Source: Pseudotabrizicola alkalilacus (lineage in GTDB: Bacteria; Pseudomonadota; Alphaproteobacteria; Rhodobacterales; Rhodobacteraceae). Taken from it: a stretch of 64,000 bases of DNA. Below are positions 50,903 through 60,906 of the stretch, one piece after another; within the stretch, counting starts at the first letter, position 1; the number at the start of each line of letters is the position of its first letter. Position numbers and translations under genes: made by a program. Under the pieces are notes generated by a model. That model searched no databases, was not told where the DNA came from, and was given only the letters and a program-made list of their open reading frames with translations. The DNA lies in the NCBI RefSeq assembly GCF_003443995.1, contig NZ_QWEY01000015.1:1-64000 (forward strand), given 5' to 3'.

Positions 50903-51708
50903 CCATGGCACCCGCAAAATACCTGCACATCGACCGGGTCTGCAAATCCTTTACCAACGGGTCCAAGGTCACCGAGGTTCTGTCTGATATCCGCCTGACC
51001 ATCGACAAGGGCGAATTTGTCTCGATCATTGGCCATTCCGGCTGCGGAAAGTCCACTTTGCTGAACCTGATCGCCGGGCTGACCGACGTGACCACCGGAG
51101 CGCTGAAGCTGGAAGGGCGCGAGGTCAACGCGCCGGGGCCGGAACGCGCCGTGGTGTTCCAGAACCACAGCCTGCTGCCCTGGCTGAGCGTGTATGACAA
51201 CGTGAAGCTGGCGGTGAACAAGGTGTTTTCCGGCACCAAGTCGCGGGCCCAACGGCATGACTGGATCATGCAGAACCTTGATCTGGTGCAGATGACCCAT
51301 GCCGCCGACAAGCGGCCGGGCGAGATCTCGGGTGGGATGCGGCAGCGCGTCGGCATCGCGCGGGCGCTGTCGATGGAGCCAAAAGTGCTGCTCTTGGATG
51401 AACCCTTTGGCGCGCTGGACGCGCTGACTCGGGCGCATCTGCAGGATGCGGTGATGGATATCCACGCCCGCCTTGGCAACACCATGATCATGATCACCCA
51501 TGATGTGGATGAGGCCGTGCTGCTGGCCGACCGCATCGTGATGATGACCAACGGCCCGGCGGCAACGATCGGTGAGGTGCTGGAGGTTGGCATCCCCCGC
51601 CCGCGCGACCGCATCGCGCTGGCCAGCCAACCCGACTACGTCCGCGCCCGCGAAGCGGTGCTGCGGTTCCTGTATGAACGTCACCGCTTCGTCGAAGCGG
51701 CGGAGTAA
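50899..51708 (+). CDS. nrtD: Nitrate ABC transporter ATP-binding protein (NrtD-type)
   Basis: A 269-aa ATPase with Walker A GHSGCGKST, a Q-loop, signature ISGGMRQRVGIARAL, Walker B VLLLDEPFGALD and an H-loop His in ITHDVDEAVLLADR. It lacks the C-terminal binding-protein-like domain of NrtC, so it is the NrtD/NasD kind. Energises NrtAB uptake. Confidence 0.93.
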   Translation: MTMAPAKYLHIDRVCKSFTNGSKVTEVLSDIRLTIDKGEFVSIIGHSGCGKSTLLNLIAGLTDVTTGALKLEGREVNAPGPERAVVFQNHSLLPWLSVYDNVKLAVNKVFSGTKSRAQRHDWIMQNLDLVQMTHAADKRPGEISGGMRQRVGIARALSMEPKVLLLDEPFGALDALTRAHLQDAVMDIHARLGNTMIMITHDVDEAVLLADRIVMMTNGPAATIGEVLEVGIPRPRDRIALASQPDYVRAREAVLRFLYERHRFVEAAE

Positions 51709-51713
51709 CCGAT

Positions 51714-54140
51714 ATGAAACAACGACTTGTGGTGATCGGCGCAGGCATGGCCTCGGGCCGGATGCTGGAGACGATCTTTGAGGCGGGCGGCGATTTCGAT
51801 GTCACCCTGTTCAACGCTGAGGCGCGCGGCAACTACAACCGGCTGATGCTGTCGCCGGTGCTGTCTGGGGAGAAGACCTACGCGCAAATCGTGACCCACG
51901 ATGCGGAATGGTATGAGGCACACGGTGTCGATTGCCGCTTTGGCGAGGTGGTGGTCAAGATCGACCGCGCCAACCGGATCGTTTATTCCAACGCAGGCGG
52001 CGTGCCCTATGACGCGCTGGTGATTGCGACCGGATCCTCCCCGTTCATCATTCCGGTGCCGGGCAAAGATCTGCCGGGCGTCTGCACCTATCGCGATCTG
52101 GAAGACACCAACGCGATGATCGCCGCCAGCAAACCGGGGGCACGCGCCGTGGTGATCGGCGGCGGTCTTCTGGGGCTGGAGGCGGCAGCCGGCATGGCCG
52201 CGCGCGGGGCCGAGGTGGTGGTCATTCACCTGATGGGCCATCTGATGGAGCGTCAGCTGGACCCCGCTGCCGGATACCTGCTGCAAAAGGATCTCGAAAG
52301 CCGGGGTATCCGGGTGCATTGCAAAGGGGCCACCAAGGCCATTCTGGGCTCAGCCCGGGTGGAGGCGGTGCTGCTGGAAGATGGCACCGTCTATCCCGCC
52401 GATCTGGTCTGCATGGCCGTCGGCATCCGGCCCGAGGTGCGTCTGGCCAATGACGCGCATCTGGAGGTCGCGCGCGGCATCACGGTCGATGACCAGATGC
52501 GCACCTCTGACCCGGCAATCTTCGCGCTGGGCGAATGTGTGGAGCATGAAAAGCAGCTCTTTGGCCTTGTCGCGCCGCTCTATGATCAGGCCAAGGTGTT
52601 GGCGGCGACGCTGCTGGGGCAGGACGCGGCCTTCAAACCCGTGCAGACAGCGACCAAGCTGAAGGTCACCGGCGTTGACCTGTTCAGCGCGGGCGACTTT
52701 GCCGATGCGCCGGGGCGCGAGGATATCGTGTTTCGCGATCCGGGGCGCGGAGTCTACAAGCGCTTGATCCTCGAAGGGGATCAGCTGATCGGGGCGGTGA
52801 TGTATGGTGATACCGCCGATGCGGCGTGGTTCTTTGACCTGATCAAGCAGGGCAAGTCCGTGACCGATCTTCGCGACACGCTGATTTTTGGCCCGGCGTT
52901 TCAGGGAGGTGCCCAAACGGACCCTCTGGCAGCCGTTGCAGCCTTGCCGCCTGAGGCGGAGATTTGTGGCTGCAACGGCGTCTGCAAAGGAAAAATCGTG
53001 ACCGCGATTCAAGGCGGGGCCAACACGCTGGACATGGTGCGGATGGCCACCAAAGCCAGTGCCAGCTGCGGCACCTGCACCGGCCTCGTGGAACAGGTGA
53101 TGGCGCTGACGCTGGGCGACAGTTTCAGTGCCAACGCCAACCCACCGATGTGCAAATGCACCGATCACACGCATGAGGATGTGCGCAGACTGATCAAGTC
53201 GATAGGGCTGAAATCCATTCCCGCCGTGATGCAGGAGTTGGGCTGGAAAACCGTCGGCGGCTGCGCGTCCTGCCGTCCGGCGCTGAACTACTACCTGATC
53301 GCCGACTGGCCGCTTGAGTATACCGATGACCGCCAGTCGCGCTTTGTAAACGAGCGCAACCATGGCAACATCCAGAAGGATGGCACCTATTCGGTGGTGC
53401 CGCGCATGTGGGGCGGGGTGACCACCCCGGCTGAGTTGCGCGCCATTGCCGACGCCGCCGACCGCTACGCCGTGCCGATGGTCAAGGTGACCGGCGGCCA
53501 GCGGATCGACCTGCTGGGCGTCAAAAAGGCAGACCTTCCGGCAATCTGGTCGGACCTGAACGCCGCCGGGATGGTGTCTGGCCATGCCTATGCCAAGGGT
53601 CTGCGCACGGTGAAAACCTGTGTCGGGACAGACTTCTGCCGCTTTGGCACCCAGGACAGCACTGGGCTGGGGATCAAGCTGGAGAAACTGCTCTGGGGCT
53701 CTTGGACTCCCGCCAAGGTGAAACTTGGCGTCTCGGGCTGCCCGCGCAACTGCGCGGAAGCCACCTGCAAGGATATCGGCGTGGTCTGCGTGGACTCGGG
53801 CTATGAGATCAGCGTGGCGGGGGCGGCGGGCATGGATGTGCGCGAGACCGAGTTCCTGTGCAAGGTCACCACCGAGGCCGAGGTGATGGAGGTGATCGCC
53901 GCCTTCACCCAGCTCTACCGCGAGAATGCCCGCTATCTGCACCGCATCTACAAATGGGTGGCACGGGTGGGCCTCGACTGGTGCCGCGCGCAAGTTGAAG
54001 ACCCGGCCAACCGCCGCGCGCTGTATGACCGCTTCATGCTGTCGCAGTCGATATATCAGACCGATCCATGGGCAGAACTTGCCGCAACGCCGGCAGACTG
54101 GGCCCCGATTGCAGACCTGACCCTGAGGGCCGCAGAATGA
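51714..54140 (+). CDS. nirB: Assimilatory nitrite reductase large subunit NirB
   Basis: An 808-aa NAD(P)H-dependent enzyme reducing nitrite to ammonium with FAD, Fe-S clusters and siroheme. In order: FAD/NAD oxidoreductase domain (VVIGAGMASGRMLE; second dinucleotide motif VVIGGGLLGLEAA near residue 145), two BFD-type [2Fe-2S] regions (CGCNGVCKG, ASCGTC; CKCTDHTH, GCASCRPALNYY), then the sulfite/nitrite reductase part with CVGTDFCRFG and GVSGCPRNCAEATCKD for the 4Fe-4S/siroheme centre. Five bases after nrtD; overlaps nirD. Confidence 0.96.
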   Translation: MKQRLVVIGAGMASGRMLETIFEAGGDFDVTLFNAEARGNYNRLMLSPVLSGEKTYAQIVTHDAEWYEAHGVDCRFGEVVVKIDRANRIVYSNAGGVPYDALVIATGSSPFIIPVPGKDLPGVCTYRDLEDTNAMIAASKPGARAVVIGGGLLGLEAAAGMAARGAEVVVIHLMGHLMERQLDPAAGYLLQKDLESRGIRVHCKGATKAILGSARVEAVLLEDGTVYPADLVCMAVGIRPEVRLANDAHLEVARGITVDDQMRTSDPAIFALGECVEHEKQLFGLVAPLYDQAKVLAATLLGQDAAFKPVQTATKLKVTGVDLFSAGDFADAPGREDIVFRDPGRGVYKRLILEGDQLIGAVMYGDTADAAWFFDLIKQGKSVTDLRDTLIFGPAFQGGAQTDPLAAVAALPPEAEICGCNGVCKGKIVTAIQGGANTLDMVRMATKASASCGTCTGLVEQVMALTLGDSFSANANPPMCKCTDHTHEDVRRLIKSIGLKSIPAVMQELGWKTVGGCASCRPALNYYLIADWPLEYTDDRQSRFVNERNHGNIQKDGTYSVVPRMWGGVTTPAELRAIADAADRYAVPMVKVTGGQRIDLLGVKKADLPAIWSDLNAAGMVSGHAYAKGLRTVKTCVGTDFCRFGTQDSTGLGIKLEKLLWGSWTPAKVKLGVSGCPRNCAEATCKDIGVVCVDSGYEISVAGAAGMDVRETEFLCKVTTEAEVMEVIAAFTQLYRENARYLHRIYKWVARVGLDWCRAQVEDPANRRALYDRFMLSQSIYQTDPWAELAATPADWAPIADLTLRAAE

Positions 54141-54472
54141 CAGCGTTTCTGGACATCGCCGCCTTGGATGACATTCCGCGTCAGGGCGCGCGGGTGGTGA
54201 AAACCATGATCGGCTGTATTGCGGTCTTCCGCACCGCCGAAGATCAGCTGTTCGCGCTGGAGGATCGCTGCCCCCACAAGGGCGGGCCGCTGTCCGAAGG
54301 GATCGTGCATGGCACATCGGTGACCTGCCCGCTGCACGCCTGGGTGTTCGACATGAACACCGGGCAGGCGCAGGGCGCGGATGAGGGCGCGGTGCAAACC
54401 TATCCGGTACGGCTGGAAGCGGGGCGCGTGCTGCTGGACGTAACCCGCCTTGCCCGGCGCAGTGCCGCATGA
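54137..54472 (+). CDS. nirD: Nitrite reductase small subunit NirD (Rieske-type)
   Basis: A 111-aa Rieske-like protein. The [2Fe-2S] ligands are Cys and His in EDRCPHKGGPLSEG and CPLHAWVFDMNTG, both intact, unlike some NirD proteins that lack them. It delivers electrons to or supports NirB. Four-base overlaps on both sides. Confidence 0.94.
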   Translation: MTAFLDIAALDDIPRQGARVVKTMIGCIAVFRTAEDQLFALEDRCPHKGGPLSEGIVHGTSVTCPLHAWVFDMNTGQAQGADEGAVQTYPVRLEAGRVLLDVTRLARRSAA

Positions 54473-57066
54473 CCGGGGTGCGCAGCACCTGCCCCTATTG
54501 CGGTGTCGGCTGCGGCGTGATCGCCACGCCGGATGGCAAGGGCAGCGTCCAGATCAAGGGCGACCCGGATCACCCAGCCAACCGGGGCCGGTTGTGCGTC
54601 AAAGGGGCGGCCTTGGGCGAAACCCTGTCGACCGGGGGGCGCCTGCTGTCACCGACAATCCGGGGGCAGGAAGCCACATGGAACAGCGCGCTGGACGAAG
54701 TGGCAGCGCGGTTTTCGCAAACCATCGCAGCACACGGGCCGGATTCAGTGGCACTCTATGTCTCGGGCCAGTTGCTGACCGAAGATTACTATGTCGCCAA
54801 CAAGCTGATGAAAGGCTTCATCGGCAGCGCCAATATCGACACCAACAGCCGGTTGTGCATGGCGTCATCCGTGGCGGGACATCGCCGCGCATTCGGGTCG
54901 GATACCGTACCGGGGCAGTACGAAGATCTGGAACTGGCCGATCTGGTGGTGCTGGTCGGCAGCAATCTGGCCTGGTGCCACCCGGTGTTGCACCAGCGCC
55001 TGATGGCGGCAAAGGCGGCGCGGCCTGCGCTGAAGATCGTCGTGATCGACCCGCGCCGCACGGCCACTTGCGAAGGGGCAGACCTGCACCTTGCACTGGC
55101 ACCGGGGGCGGATGCGCATCTGTTCAACCTGCTTTTGTGCCACCTTGCCGATCAGGGTCAGATGTCGGCGGATTTCCTCGCTCATGTCTCCGGGCTGGAG
55201 GCAACCCTCGCCGCCGCCCGCAGCGCCACCGCCGCCGAGACCGGGCTGGCAGCGGCCGATCTGGCCGCGTTTCTGGCGCTCTGGGCCGGGACAGAGCGTG
55301 TCGTCACGGTCTATTCCCAAGGGGTCAATCAATCTGACAGCGGCACCGACAAGGTGAACGCCATCCTCAATTGCCACCTTGCCACCGGGCGCATCGGTCG
55401 CTCCGGCATGGGGCCGTTTTCGGTGACTGGTCAGCCCAATGCCATGGGCGGGCGGGAGGTCGGGGGGCTGGCCAATATGCTGGCCTGCCATCTGGATCTT
55501 GAGAATCCCATCCACCGCGATGCGGTACAGAGCTTCTGGTCGTCGCCCACCATGGCCGATAAACCCGGCCTGAAAGCGGTGGACATGTTCCGCGCGGTGG
55601 AAGACGGGCGGATCAAGGCGCTGTGGATTCTGCACACCAACCCCGCCGTCACCATGCCCGACGCCGACCGCGTGGCCCGTGCCATTGCGGGCTGCGATTT
55701 CGTGGTGGTCAGTGACATCTGGCCCACAACGGATACCGCACGACTGGCACATGTGCTGTTGCCCACTGCGGGCTGGGGCGAAAAGGATGGCACCGTCACC
55801 AATTCCGAACGCATGATCAGCCGTCAACGCGCCTTTGCCGCGCCGCCGGGGCAGGCGCGGGCAGACTGGTGGCAGCTGGCACAGGTGGCGCAGCGCATGG
55901 GGTTTGCCGGCTTTGACTGGGATGGCCCCAGTGCGCTCTTTGACGAATACGCCGCCCTGTCCGGCGTGGCCGGGGGGCTGGGCAGCGATTTTGACATCTC
56001 GGTTCTGGTCGGGGCGGATTACGCCACCCTTGCCCCGACCATGTGGCCGCAAGCGCGCAAGCGGGGCGGCAGGTTCTTTGGCGATGGACGCTTTCACACC
56101 CCCGATGGCCGCGCCCGGATGGTGCCGGTCACTGCCCGGCTGCCAGAGGTCACCCCCGCCGCGCAGCCGTTCCGGCTCAACACCGGGCGGGTGCGCGACC
56201 AGTGGCACACGATGACCCGCACCGGCACCGTCCCGCGCCTGTCACAGCATCTGGGAGAGCCGTATCTGGAAGTTCATCCGACAGATGCCGCGCGTCTGGG
56301 TCTCGCCCCGGCCTCGCTCGCCGAGGTCAGCAACGATCTTGGCCGCTCTGTGCTGCGGGTGATGATCAGCGACCGGGTGCAGCCCGGCCACCCCTTTGCG
56401 CCGATGCACTGGACGGGCGAGACGGCACCAACGGGCCGCATTGATGCGCTGGTGCCGGGGCGGACAGACCCTGTCTCCGGCCAGCCCGCCAGTAAATCCG
56501 CGGCCGTCGCCATCCGGCCCTTTGCCGCCCGGTGGTATGGCTTTGCTCTGTCGCGCAAAGACCTGCGGCCCACCTGTGACTATTGGGCCAAAGGCCCGGT
56601 GGCAGGCGGGGTGCAGCTGGAACTGGCAGGGCAGGAGGAGCCCGAGGATTGGGCGGCATGGGGGGCCACCCTGTTCGGGCTGCCCGCGCCTTCGGCCATG
56701 GTGTCTGACCCGGCGCAGGGGCTGCACCGCATGGCCTTTGTCGAGCAGGGCCGCCTCATCGCAGCGCTCTTCATCTCGCGCACGCCAGTGCTGTTGTCGC
56801 GCGCGCATCTGGCCTCTGCCCTTGGCGGCACCGACACCGCAGTTCTGGCGGGCCGTCCGGCAGCAGACCGTCCCGACCCGGGGCCAACGGTCTGTGCCTG
56901 TCTGAATGTCGGGCTCAACACCATTCTGCGCGCCATGAGCAGCGACGGGCTGATGACCGTTGACGCCATCGGCGCCGCAATTGGCGCTGGCACCAATTGC
57001 GGCTCCTGCCGCCCCGAACTTGCCGCCCTTGTCGCCCGTCACAGCCACCGCGAGGCCGCCGAATGA
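54469..57066 (+). CDS. nasA: Assimilatory nitrate reductase catalytic subunit NasA
   Basis: An 865-aa molybdopterin oxidoreductase reducing nitrate to nitrite in the cytoplasm. The N-terminal 4Fe-4S site is CPYCGVGCGV with a downstream Cys in RGRLCVKG; molybdopterin-guanine binding segments include LYVSGQLLTEDYYVANK, SANIDTNSRLCMASS and GPFSVTGQPNAMGGREVGGL in parts. The C terminus carries a BFD-like [2Fe-2S] domain (CACLNVGLN, GTNCGSCRPEL). No Tat signal, consistent with assimilation. Confidence 0.95.
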   Translation: MTGVRSTCPYCGVGCGVIATPDGKGSVQIKGDPDHPANRGRLCVKGAALGETLSTGGRLLSPTIRGQEATWNSALDEVAARFSQTIAAHGPDSVALYVSGQLLTEDYYVANKLMKGFIGSANIDTNSRLCMASSVAGHRRAFGSDTVPGQYEDLELADLVVLVGSNLAWCHPVLHQRLMAAKAARPALKIVVIDPRRTATCEGADLHLALAPGADAHLFNLLLCHLADQGQMSADFLAHVSGLEATLAAARSATAAETGLAAADLAAFLALWAGTERVVTVYSQGVNQSDSGTDKVNAILNCHLATGRIGRSGMGPFSVTGQPNAMGGREVGGLANMLACHLDLENPIHRDAVQSFWSSPTMADKPGLKAVDMFRAVEDGRIKALWILHTNPAVTMPDADRVARAIAGCDFVVVSDIWPTTDTARLAHVLLPTAGWGEKDGTVTNSERMISRQRAFAAPPGQARADWWQLAQVAQRMGFAGFDWDGPSALFDEYAALSGVAGGLGSDFDISVLVGADYATLAPTMWPQARKRGGRFFGDGRFHTPDGRARMVPVTARLPEVTPAAQPFRLNTGRVRDQWHTMTRTGTVPRLSQHLGEPYLEVHPTDAARLGLAPASLAEVSNDLGRSVLRVMISDRVQPGHPFAPMHWTGETAPTGRIDALVPGRTDPVSGQPASKSAAVAIRPFAARWYGFALSRKDLRPTCDYWAKGPVAGGVQLELAGQEEPEDWAAWGATLFGLPAPSAMVSDPAQGLHRMAFVEQGRLIAALFISRTPVLLSRAHLASALGGTDTAVLAGRPAADRPDPGPTVCACLNVGLNTILRAMSSDGLMTVDAIGAAIGAGTNCGSCRPELAALVARHSHREAAE

Positions 57067-57893
57067 GCTATCTTCAGAACCCAGCAACCATTCTGCCCTG
57101 CCCTGAAGCCGGGCAGCGCGGTCGCATCACACTGGTCGGGGCCGGTCCCGGCGCGGCAGACCATCTGACGCTGCGGGCGGTCCGCTGCCTTCAGCAGGCC
57201 GATGTCATCTACTATGACCGGCTGGTGGAGCCGGAGGTGCTGGCCTTTGCCCGTCCCGGTGCCGCCTGCGTCTTTGTCGGCAAAGAGGTGGGCGCGCACA
57301 GCTGGCCGCAAGCACGGATCGACGCGACCATCGTGGCGGCCGCCTTGCAGGGCAAGCAGGTGGTGCGGCTGAAATCCGGCGATCCGTCGGTTTTTGGCCG
57401 GGCTGCCGAAGAAATCGCCGCCGCCCGCGCGCATGGAATCGAGATCGAGATCATTCCGGGGGTGACCGCCGCCTCTGCTGCCGCCGCCAGCCTGTGCCAA
57501 CCGCTGACCCAGCGCGGGGTGACGGATCGTGTGGTGCTGGCGACCGCCACCTGCTGCACCGGCGAAATGACGTCGCAGATCGGCGAAATCGCCCGGCCCG
57601 GCACCTCGCTGGTGTTTTACATGGCGATGACTCAGCTTCGGGCGCTGTCTGATCAGCTGATCGCCGCCGGAGTCGCGCCGGATCAGCCGGTGACCGTCGC
57701 CACCAATGTTTCGCGCGCGAATGAACGCAGCCTGGCCACCACAGTCGCGCAGCTTTGGCAGGATTGTGAGGCGGCAAACGTCCGCAATCCGGCGGTGATC
57801 CTGATCGAACTGGCGAAACCGCCAGAACCGCAACCGGGCGGGATCAGCTTTGCCGCCCGGTCCGTCTCCGCCACCGCGTTACCCGCGCCATAG
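57063..57893 (+). CDS. cobA: Uroporphyrinogen-III C-methyltransferase (siroheme synthesis)
   Basis: A 276-aa SAM-dependent methyltransferase making precorrin-2 for siroheme. Motifs are ITLVGAGPGAADHLTLRAVR near residue 20, VIYYDRLV, VRLKSGDPSVFGRAAEE, IIPGVTAASAAAA and LTQRGV. Located directly after nasA with an overlap, it supplies the cofactor of NirB. Lacks the CysG dehydrogenase/ferrochelatase domain. Confidence 0.94.
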   Translation: MSYLQNPATILPCPEAGQRGRITLVGAGPGAADHLTLRAVRCLQQADVIYYDRLVEPEVLAFARPGAACVFVGKEVGAHSWPQARIDATIVAAALQGKQVVRLKSGDPSVFGRAAEEIAAARAHGIEIEIIPGVTAASAAAASLCQPLTQRGVTDRVVLATATCCTGEMTSQIGEIARPGTSLVFYMAMTQLRALSDQLIAAGVAPDQPVTVATNVSRANERSLATTVAQLWQDCEAANVRNPAVILIELAKPPEPQPGGISFAARSVSATALPAP

Positions 57894-57922
57894 CAAGGAA
57901 CTGGCCGCGATCCACCGCATCC

Positions 57923-58735
57923 CTAGCTGAACACTCGCGGGTCTGGTCCGCTGCGCAGGCCCGCGTCCAGTGTCGCCATGGCTGCCATTTCGTCTTCGGT
58001 CAGGCTGAAATCGCAGACATCCAGATTTTGCGCCAGCCGCCCCGCATTGGTGCTGCGCGGGATCACCGAACAGCCCAGCTGGATATGCCAACGCAAGATC
58101 ACCTGCGCCGGCGTCTTGCCACTGCGGGTCGCCACCGCCTGCACCGGGGCGGCGTCAAACGCCTGCCCCTTGCCCAGCGGCGTCCAGCTCTGGGTGACAA
58201 TCCCCAGCCGGTCATGCAAAGCGCGCAATTCGACCTGCTGCAAACCCGGATGCAGCTCGATCTGGTTCAGCACCGGCGTTACGCCGGTCTCACCGATCAG
58301 CCGTTCCAGATGGTCGCCCATGAAATTCGACACGCCGATGGATTTCACCCGCCCCTCTTCGCGCAGCCGGATCATCGCGCGCCAGGTGTCCAGATACAGA
58401 CCCTTTTGCGGGCAGGGCCAATGGATCAGCAGCAAATCCGGCTCCAGCCCCAGCCGCGCCACTGACTCGCCAAAGGCGCGCAGGGTCTCGTCATGGCCCT
58501 GACGGTCATTCCAGATCTTCGTGGTGACAAACACCTGATCCCGCGCCAGGCCGGACTGGCGCAGCCCTTCGCCCAAGCCCGCCTCATTGCCATAGACCGC
58601 GGCACCGTCCACCAGAGCATAGCCCATGCGCAAGGCCGAAGACACGATGCCGCCGGTCTTGTCCGCCGGAATCTGCCAGATTCCCAACCCCAGCGCCGGA
58701 ATCCGGTTGCCATCATTCAGCTTTACCACCGCCAT
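57923..58735 (-). CDS. Aldo/keto reductase (2,5-diketogluconate reductase type)
   Basis: A 270-aa NADPH-dependent oxidoreductase. AKR features are PALGLGIWQIP, GYALVDGAAVYGNEAGLGEG with the catalytic Asp/Tyr, FVTTKIWNDRQG with Lys, LLLIHWPCP with His, and GVSNFMGDHLERL. The ATG at 58735 gives the family length; an upstream frame extension has no coding look. Converges on cobA 29 bp away. Substrate unknown. Confidence 0.9.
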   Translation of the reverse strand: MAVVKLNDGNRIPALGLGIWQIPADKTGGIVSSALRMGYALVDGAAVYGNEAGLGEGLRQSGLARDQVFVTTKIWNDRQGHDETLRAFGESVARLGLEPDLLLIHWPCPQKGLYLDTWRAMIRLREEGRVKSIGVSNFMGDHLERLIGETGVTPVLNQIELHPGLQQVELRALHDRLGIVTQSWTPLGKGQAFDAAPVQAVATRSGKTPAQVILRWHIQLGCSVIPRSTNAGRLAQNLDVCDFSLTEDEMAAMATLDAGLRSGPDPRVFS

Positions 58736-58952
58736 CGTCGTCTCCCGCAGGTCTGGGCCGCAGGGAACAGATTTCGGGGGGGGGATGCAAGCAAGAACTG
58801 GCCGACCGCCATGCTTTGCAGCTTTCCCAAATACTCCGGGGGAGTCGCGCGTGCGTGCGGGCGGTCCGCCACAGGCGCTGTCGCCGCGCGACGGGGGCGG
58901 AGCCCCCCGCAGCAAACGGCTTGCCCCCGCCCTTCGCGGGGGCGCAATCAGA
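58736..58952. other. GC-rich spacer between aldo/keto reductase and Gfo/Idh genes
   Basis: Contains no supported gene. The stretch near the Gfo/Idh stop holds the terminator-like hairpin listed next. CTTTCCCAAATACTCCGGGG around 58822 is the only other repeat-poor, AT-containing segment and could include the reductase promoter. Confidence 0.5.
58923..58943 (-). terminator. Terminator-like hairpin after Gfo/Idh gene
   Basis: GCCCCCGC (58923-58930) and GCGGGGGC (58936-58943) form a perfect 8-bp stem with a 5-base loop, ten bases past the stop of the minus-strand Gfo/Idh gene. No long U-tract follows. Confidence 0.6.
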
Positions 58953-60080
58953 TCACCTTTGGCCGATCCCGGCAGGTGGCGCATAGGGCGCGCGGGTCAG
59001 GTCTACGACCTGCCCGGTCGCGGCACTTTCCTGCGCCGCCATGCCGATGGCGACGGCCCACCAGCCATCCAGCAGGCTGACCTCCACCGCCTGCGCGCCG
59101 CGCACCACGCGGGCAAAGCCCTGATGCTGATAAAAGGTGCTGCCGTTGTGATCGCCCGCCGCCAGCAGCGCCGGGTCCACCGGAACCTCCAGCACCTGCG
59201 GACCCTTCGGGTCGCGCGGGCTGACGATCACCTGCGGCACCGGGGCCGCGCCCAGATGCGCGGGCCAGAACCGGCCCGGTCCGGGCACCAGACATTCGAT
59301 CTTGCCCAGCGGGCCCACTGCCGAGATTTCCTCCTGATAGCGCGCCCCTTCGGCGAACATGCACAGCTCCAGCATCGCGCGCAGGCCGTTCGCGAACTCC
59401 ACAATCACATAGGCATTGTCCCAGATATCCGGGGTCTGGCCGTCATAGCGCTCTTCCAGATGGTTCACCGCCTGCCCTGCGCTCGCCATCACCCGCACCG
59501 GGTCGCAGCCGGCGATCAGGCGCATCAGGTCAAAGAAATGACAGCATTTCTCCACCAGCGTCCCGCCCGTGTTGTGGTTAAAGCGGTTCCAGTCGCCGAC
59601 TTTCGCCAGAAACGGAAAGCGATGCTCGCGGATGGTCAGCATCTTGATGCCGCCGGTCGCCGTCTGCGCTTGCGCAATCAGATGCGCGACGGGCGGCATA
59701 TAGCGATACTCCATCGCCACCCAGATCGGCGCGGGGTAGGCCGCACGCAGCGCCGCCAGACGCGGGGCCTCGGCTGGGTCGGTGAACAGCGGCTTTTCGC
59801 ACAGGATCGGCAGCGGGCGGATCGCGGCGATCTGTTCCAGTTGCGCCAGATGCATGTGGTTGGGCGACACGATCAGCAGGCAGTTCACCGCACCATGCGC
59901 CACCACCTCGGCCACGCTGTCCAGCATCACCGCGCCCGGTGCCAGCTCTGCCGCCCGCGCCCGCATCGCAGGGTCCGGCTCAAAGATCGCCGCCACGCTT
60001 GCGCCAGGGGTCAGGGCGATGTTGCGCAGATGCTCTTGCCCCATCATGCCACAGCCGATGATGCCGTATCTCAGGTCCAT
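58953..60080 (-). CDS. Gfo/Idh/MocA-family oxidoreductase
   Basis: A 375-aa NAD(P)-dependent dehydrogenase. The N-terminal Rossmann fold is visible in LRYGIIGCGMMGQEHLRNIAL and the PILCEKPLFTD motif with its active-site Lys follows near residue 95. Later come GTLVEKCCHFFDLMRLI and VIVEFANGLRAMLELC in the alpha/beta substrate domain. These enzymes act on sugars, inositols or similar polyols; the actual substrate is not evident. It lies 23 bp after gntR. Confidence 0.9.
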   Translation of the reverse strand: MDLRYGIIGCGMMGQEHLRNIALTPGASVAAIFEPDPAMRARAAELAPGAVMLDSVAEVVAHGAVNCLLIVSPNHMHLAQLEQIAAIRPLPILCEKPLFTDPAEAPRLAALRAAYPAPIWVAMEYRYMPPVAHLIAQAQTATGGIKMLTIREHRFPFLAKVGDWNRFNHNTGGTLVEKCCHFFDLMRLIAGCDPVRVMASAGQAVNHLEERYDGQTPDIWDNAYVIVEFANGLRAMLELCMFAEGARYQEEISAVGPLGKIECLVPGPGRFWPAHLGAAPVPQVIVSPRDPKGPQVLEVPVDPALLAAGDHNGSTFYQHQGFARVVRGAQAVEVSLLDGWWAVAIGMAAQESAATGQVVDLTRAPYAPPAGIGQR

Positions 60081-60103
60081 ACTGATCTCATTTCAAACTG
60101 GCC

Positions 60104-60805
60104 TCATTTCAGGCGGGCCACATAGGCCACGCGGTCAGGGTCATACCAGGTGAAGGACGCTTCGGCCGACTGGCCGTCCTGTCCCCGTGCGATGCGGGTG
60201 ATCATCGGCAGTGGCGTGCCGGGCGCGTGCGGAAACTCTGACGGAGCCCAGTTGGGCAGGGGGCCAAGACCGACCCGGTCTTCGGCCCGGGTGATCCACA
60301 GGTTCAGGCGCTGGCGGTAGTAGAAATACAGCGATTCCGACAGGTCTTCGGGGGCGATCCGCTCGGCCAGCGCGCCATCCAGCCAGATCTCCTCGACCGC
60401 GGCCATCACGCCCGACAGAAAACGCAGGCGGCGGATGCGGTGACCCTCGGCACTGGTGCCAAAGGCGGGCAGTTTAGGGTCTTTTGCCAGCCGGTCCACG
60501 GACAGCACCTGCGCCGTCGGCAAACCACCCCCCGATAACAGTTCGATCCGCAGCAGCGCATAAACCGATGACGGATCGGCCTTGGCGCGGATGTAATTGC
60601 CAGATCCCTGCTTGCGCTCCACCAGCCCCTTGGCAGCCAGCGCCTGCAGTGCCTGCCGCAAGGTGCCCACCGCAATCCCCAGCCCCGCCGCCATCTCGCG
60701 CTCGGGCGGCAGGCGTTCGCCGTCGATCAGCCGCCCTGCCGCGATGTCGCGGATCAACAGCTCGCTGATCTGAAGATACAAGGGCAGGGCGCCGGGGGAA
60801 GACAT
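60104..60805 (-). CDS. GntR-family transcriptional regulator (HutC/UTRA type)
   Basis: A 233-aa repressor. The winged helix has LYLQISELLIRDIAAGRL, LPPEREMAAGLGIAVGTLRQALQAL in parts and KQGSGNYI; the UTRA ligand domain occupies about 80-233 with RRLRFLSG and EEIWLD. It is divergent from the monooxygenase gene across 101 bp and probably controls both directions. Effector unknown. Confidence 0.9.
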   Translation of the reverse strand: MSSPGALPLYLQISELLIRDIAAGRLIDGERLPPEREMAAGLGIAVGTLRQALQALAAKGLVERKQGSGNYIRAKADPSSVYALLRIELLSGGGLPTAQVLSVDRLAKDPKLPAFGTSAEGHRIRRLRFLSGVMAAVEEIWLDGALAERIAPEDLSESLYFYYRQRLNLWITRAEDRVGLGPLPNWAPSEFPHAPGTPLPMITRIARGQDGQSAEASFTWYDPDRVAYVARLK

Positions 60806-60906
60806 AAGCTGTGCCGTGAATTGATACAGGATTGATCTATAGAATTTCTGATGCTACGCAAGGGAAAAGTTGAGTCTCTTGCACGGGATTTCAGGGAGGA
60901 AACGTC

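Noticed and set aside
60806-60906. A clear GntR operator between the regulator and the monooxygenase gene
   Set aside because: TTGATACAGGATTGATC and nearby bases hint at repeats, but I could not define a convincing palindrome by eye.
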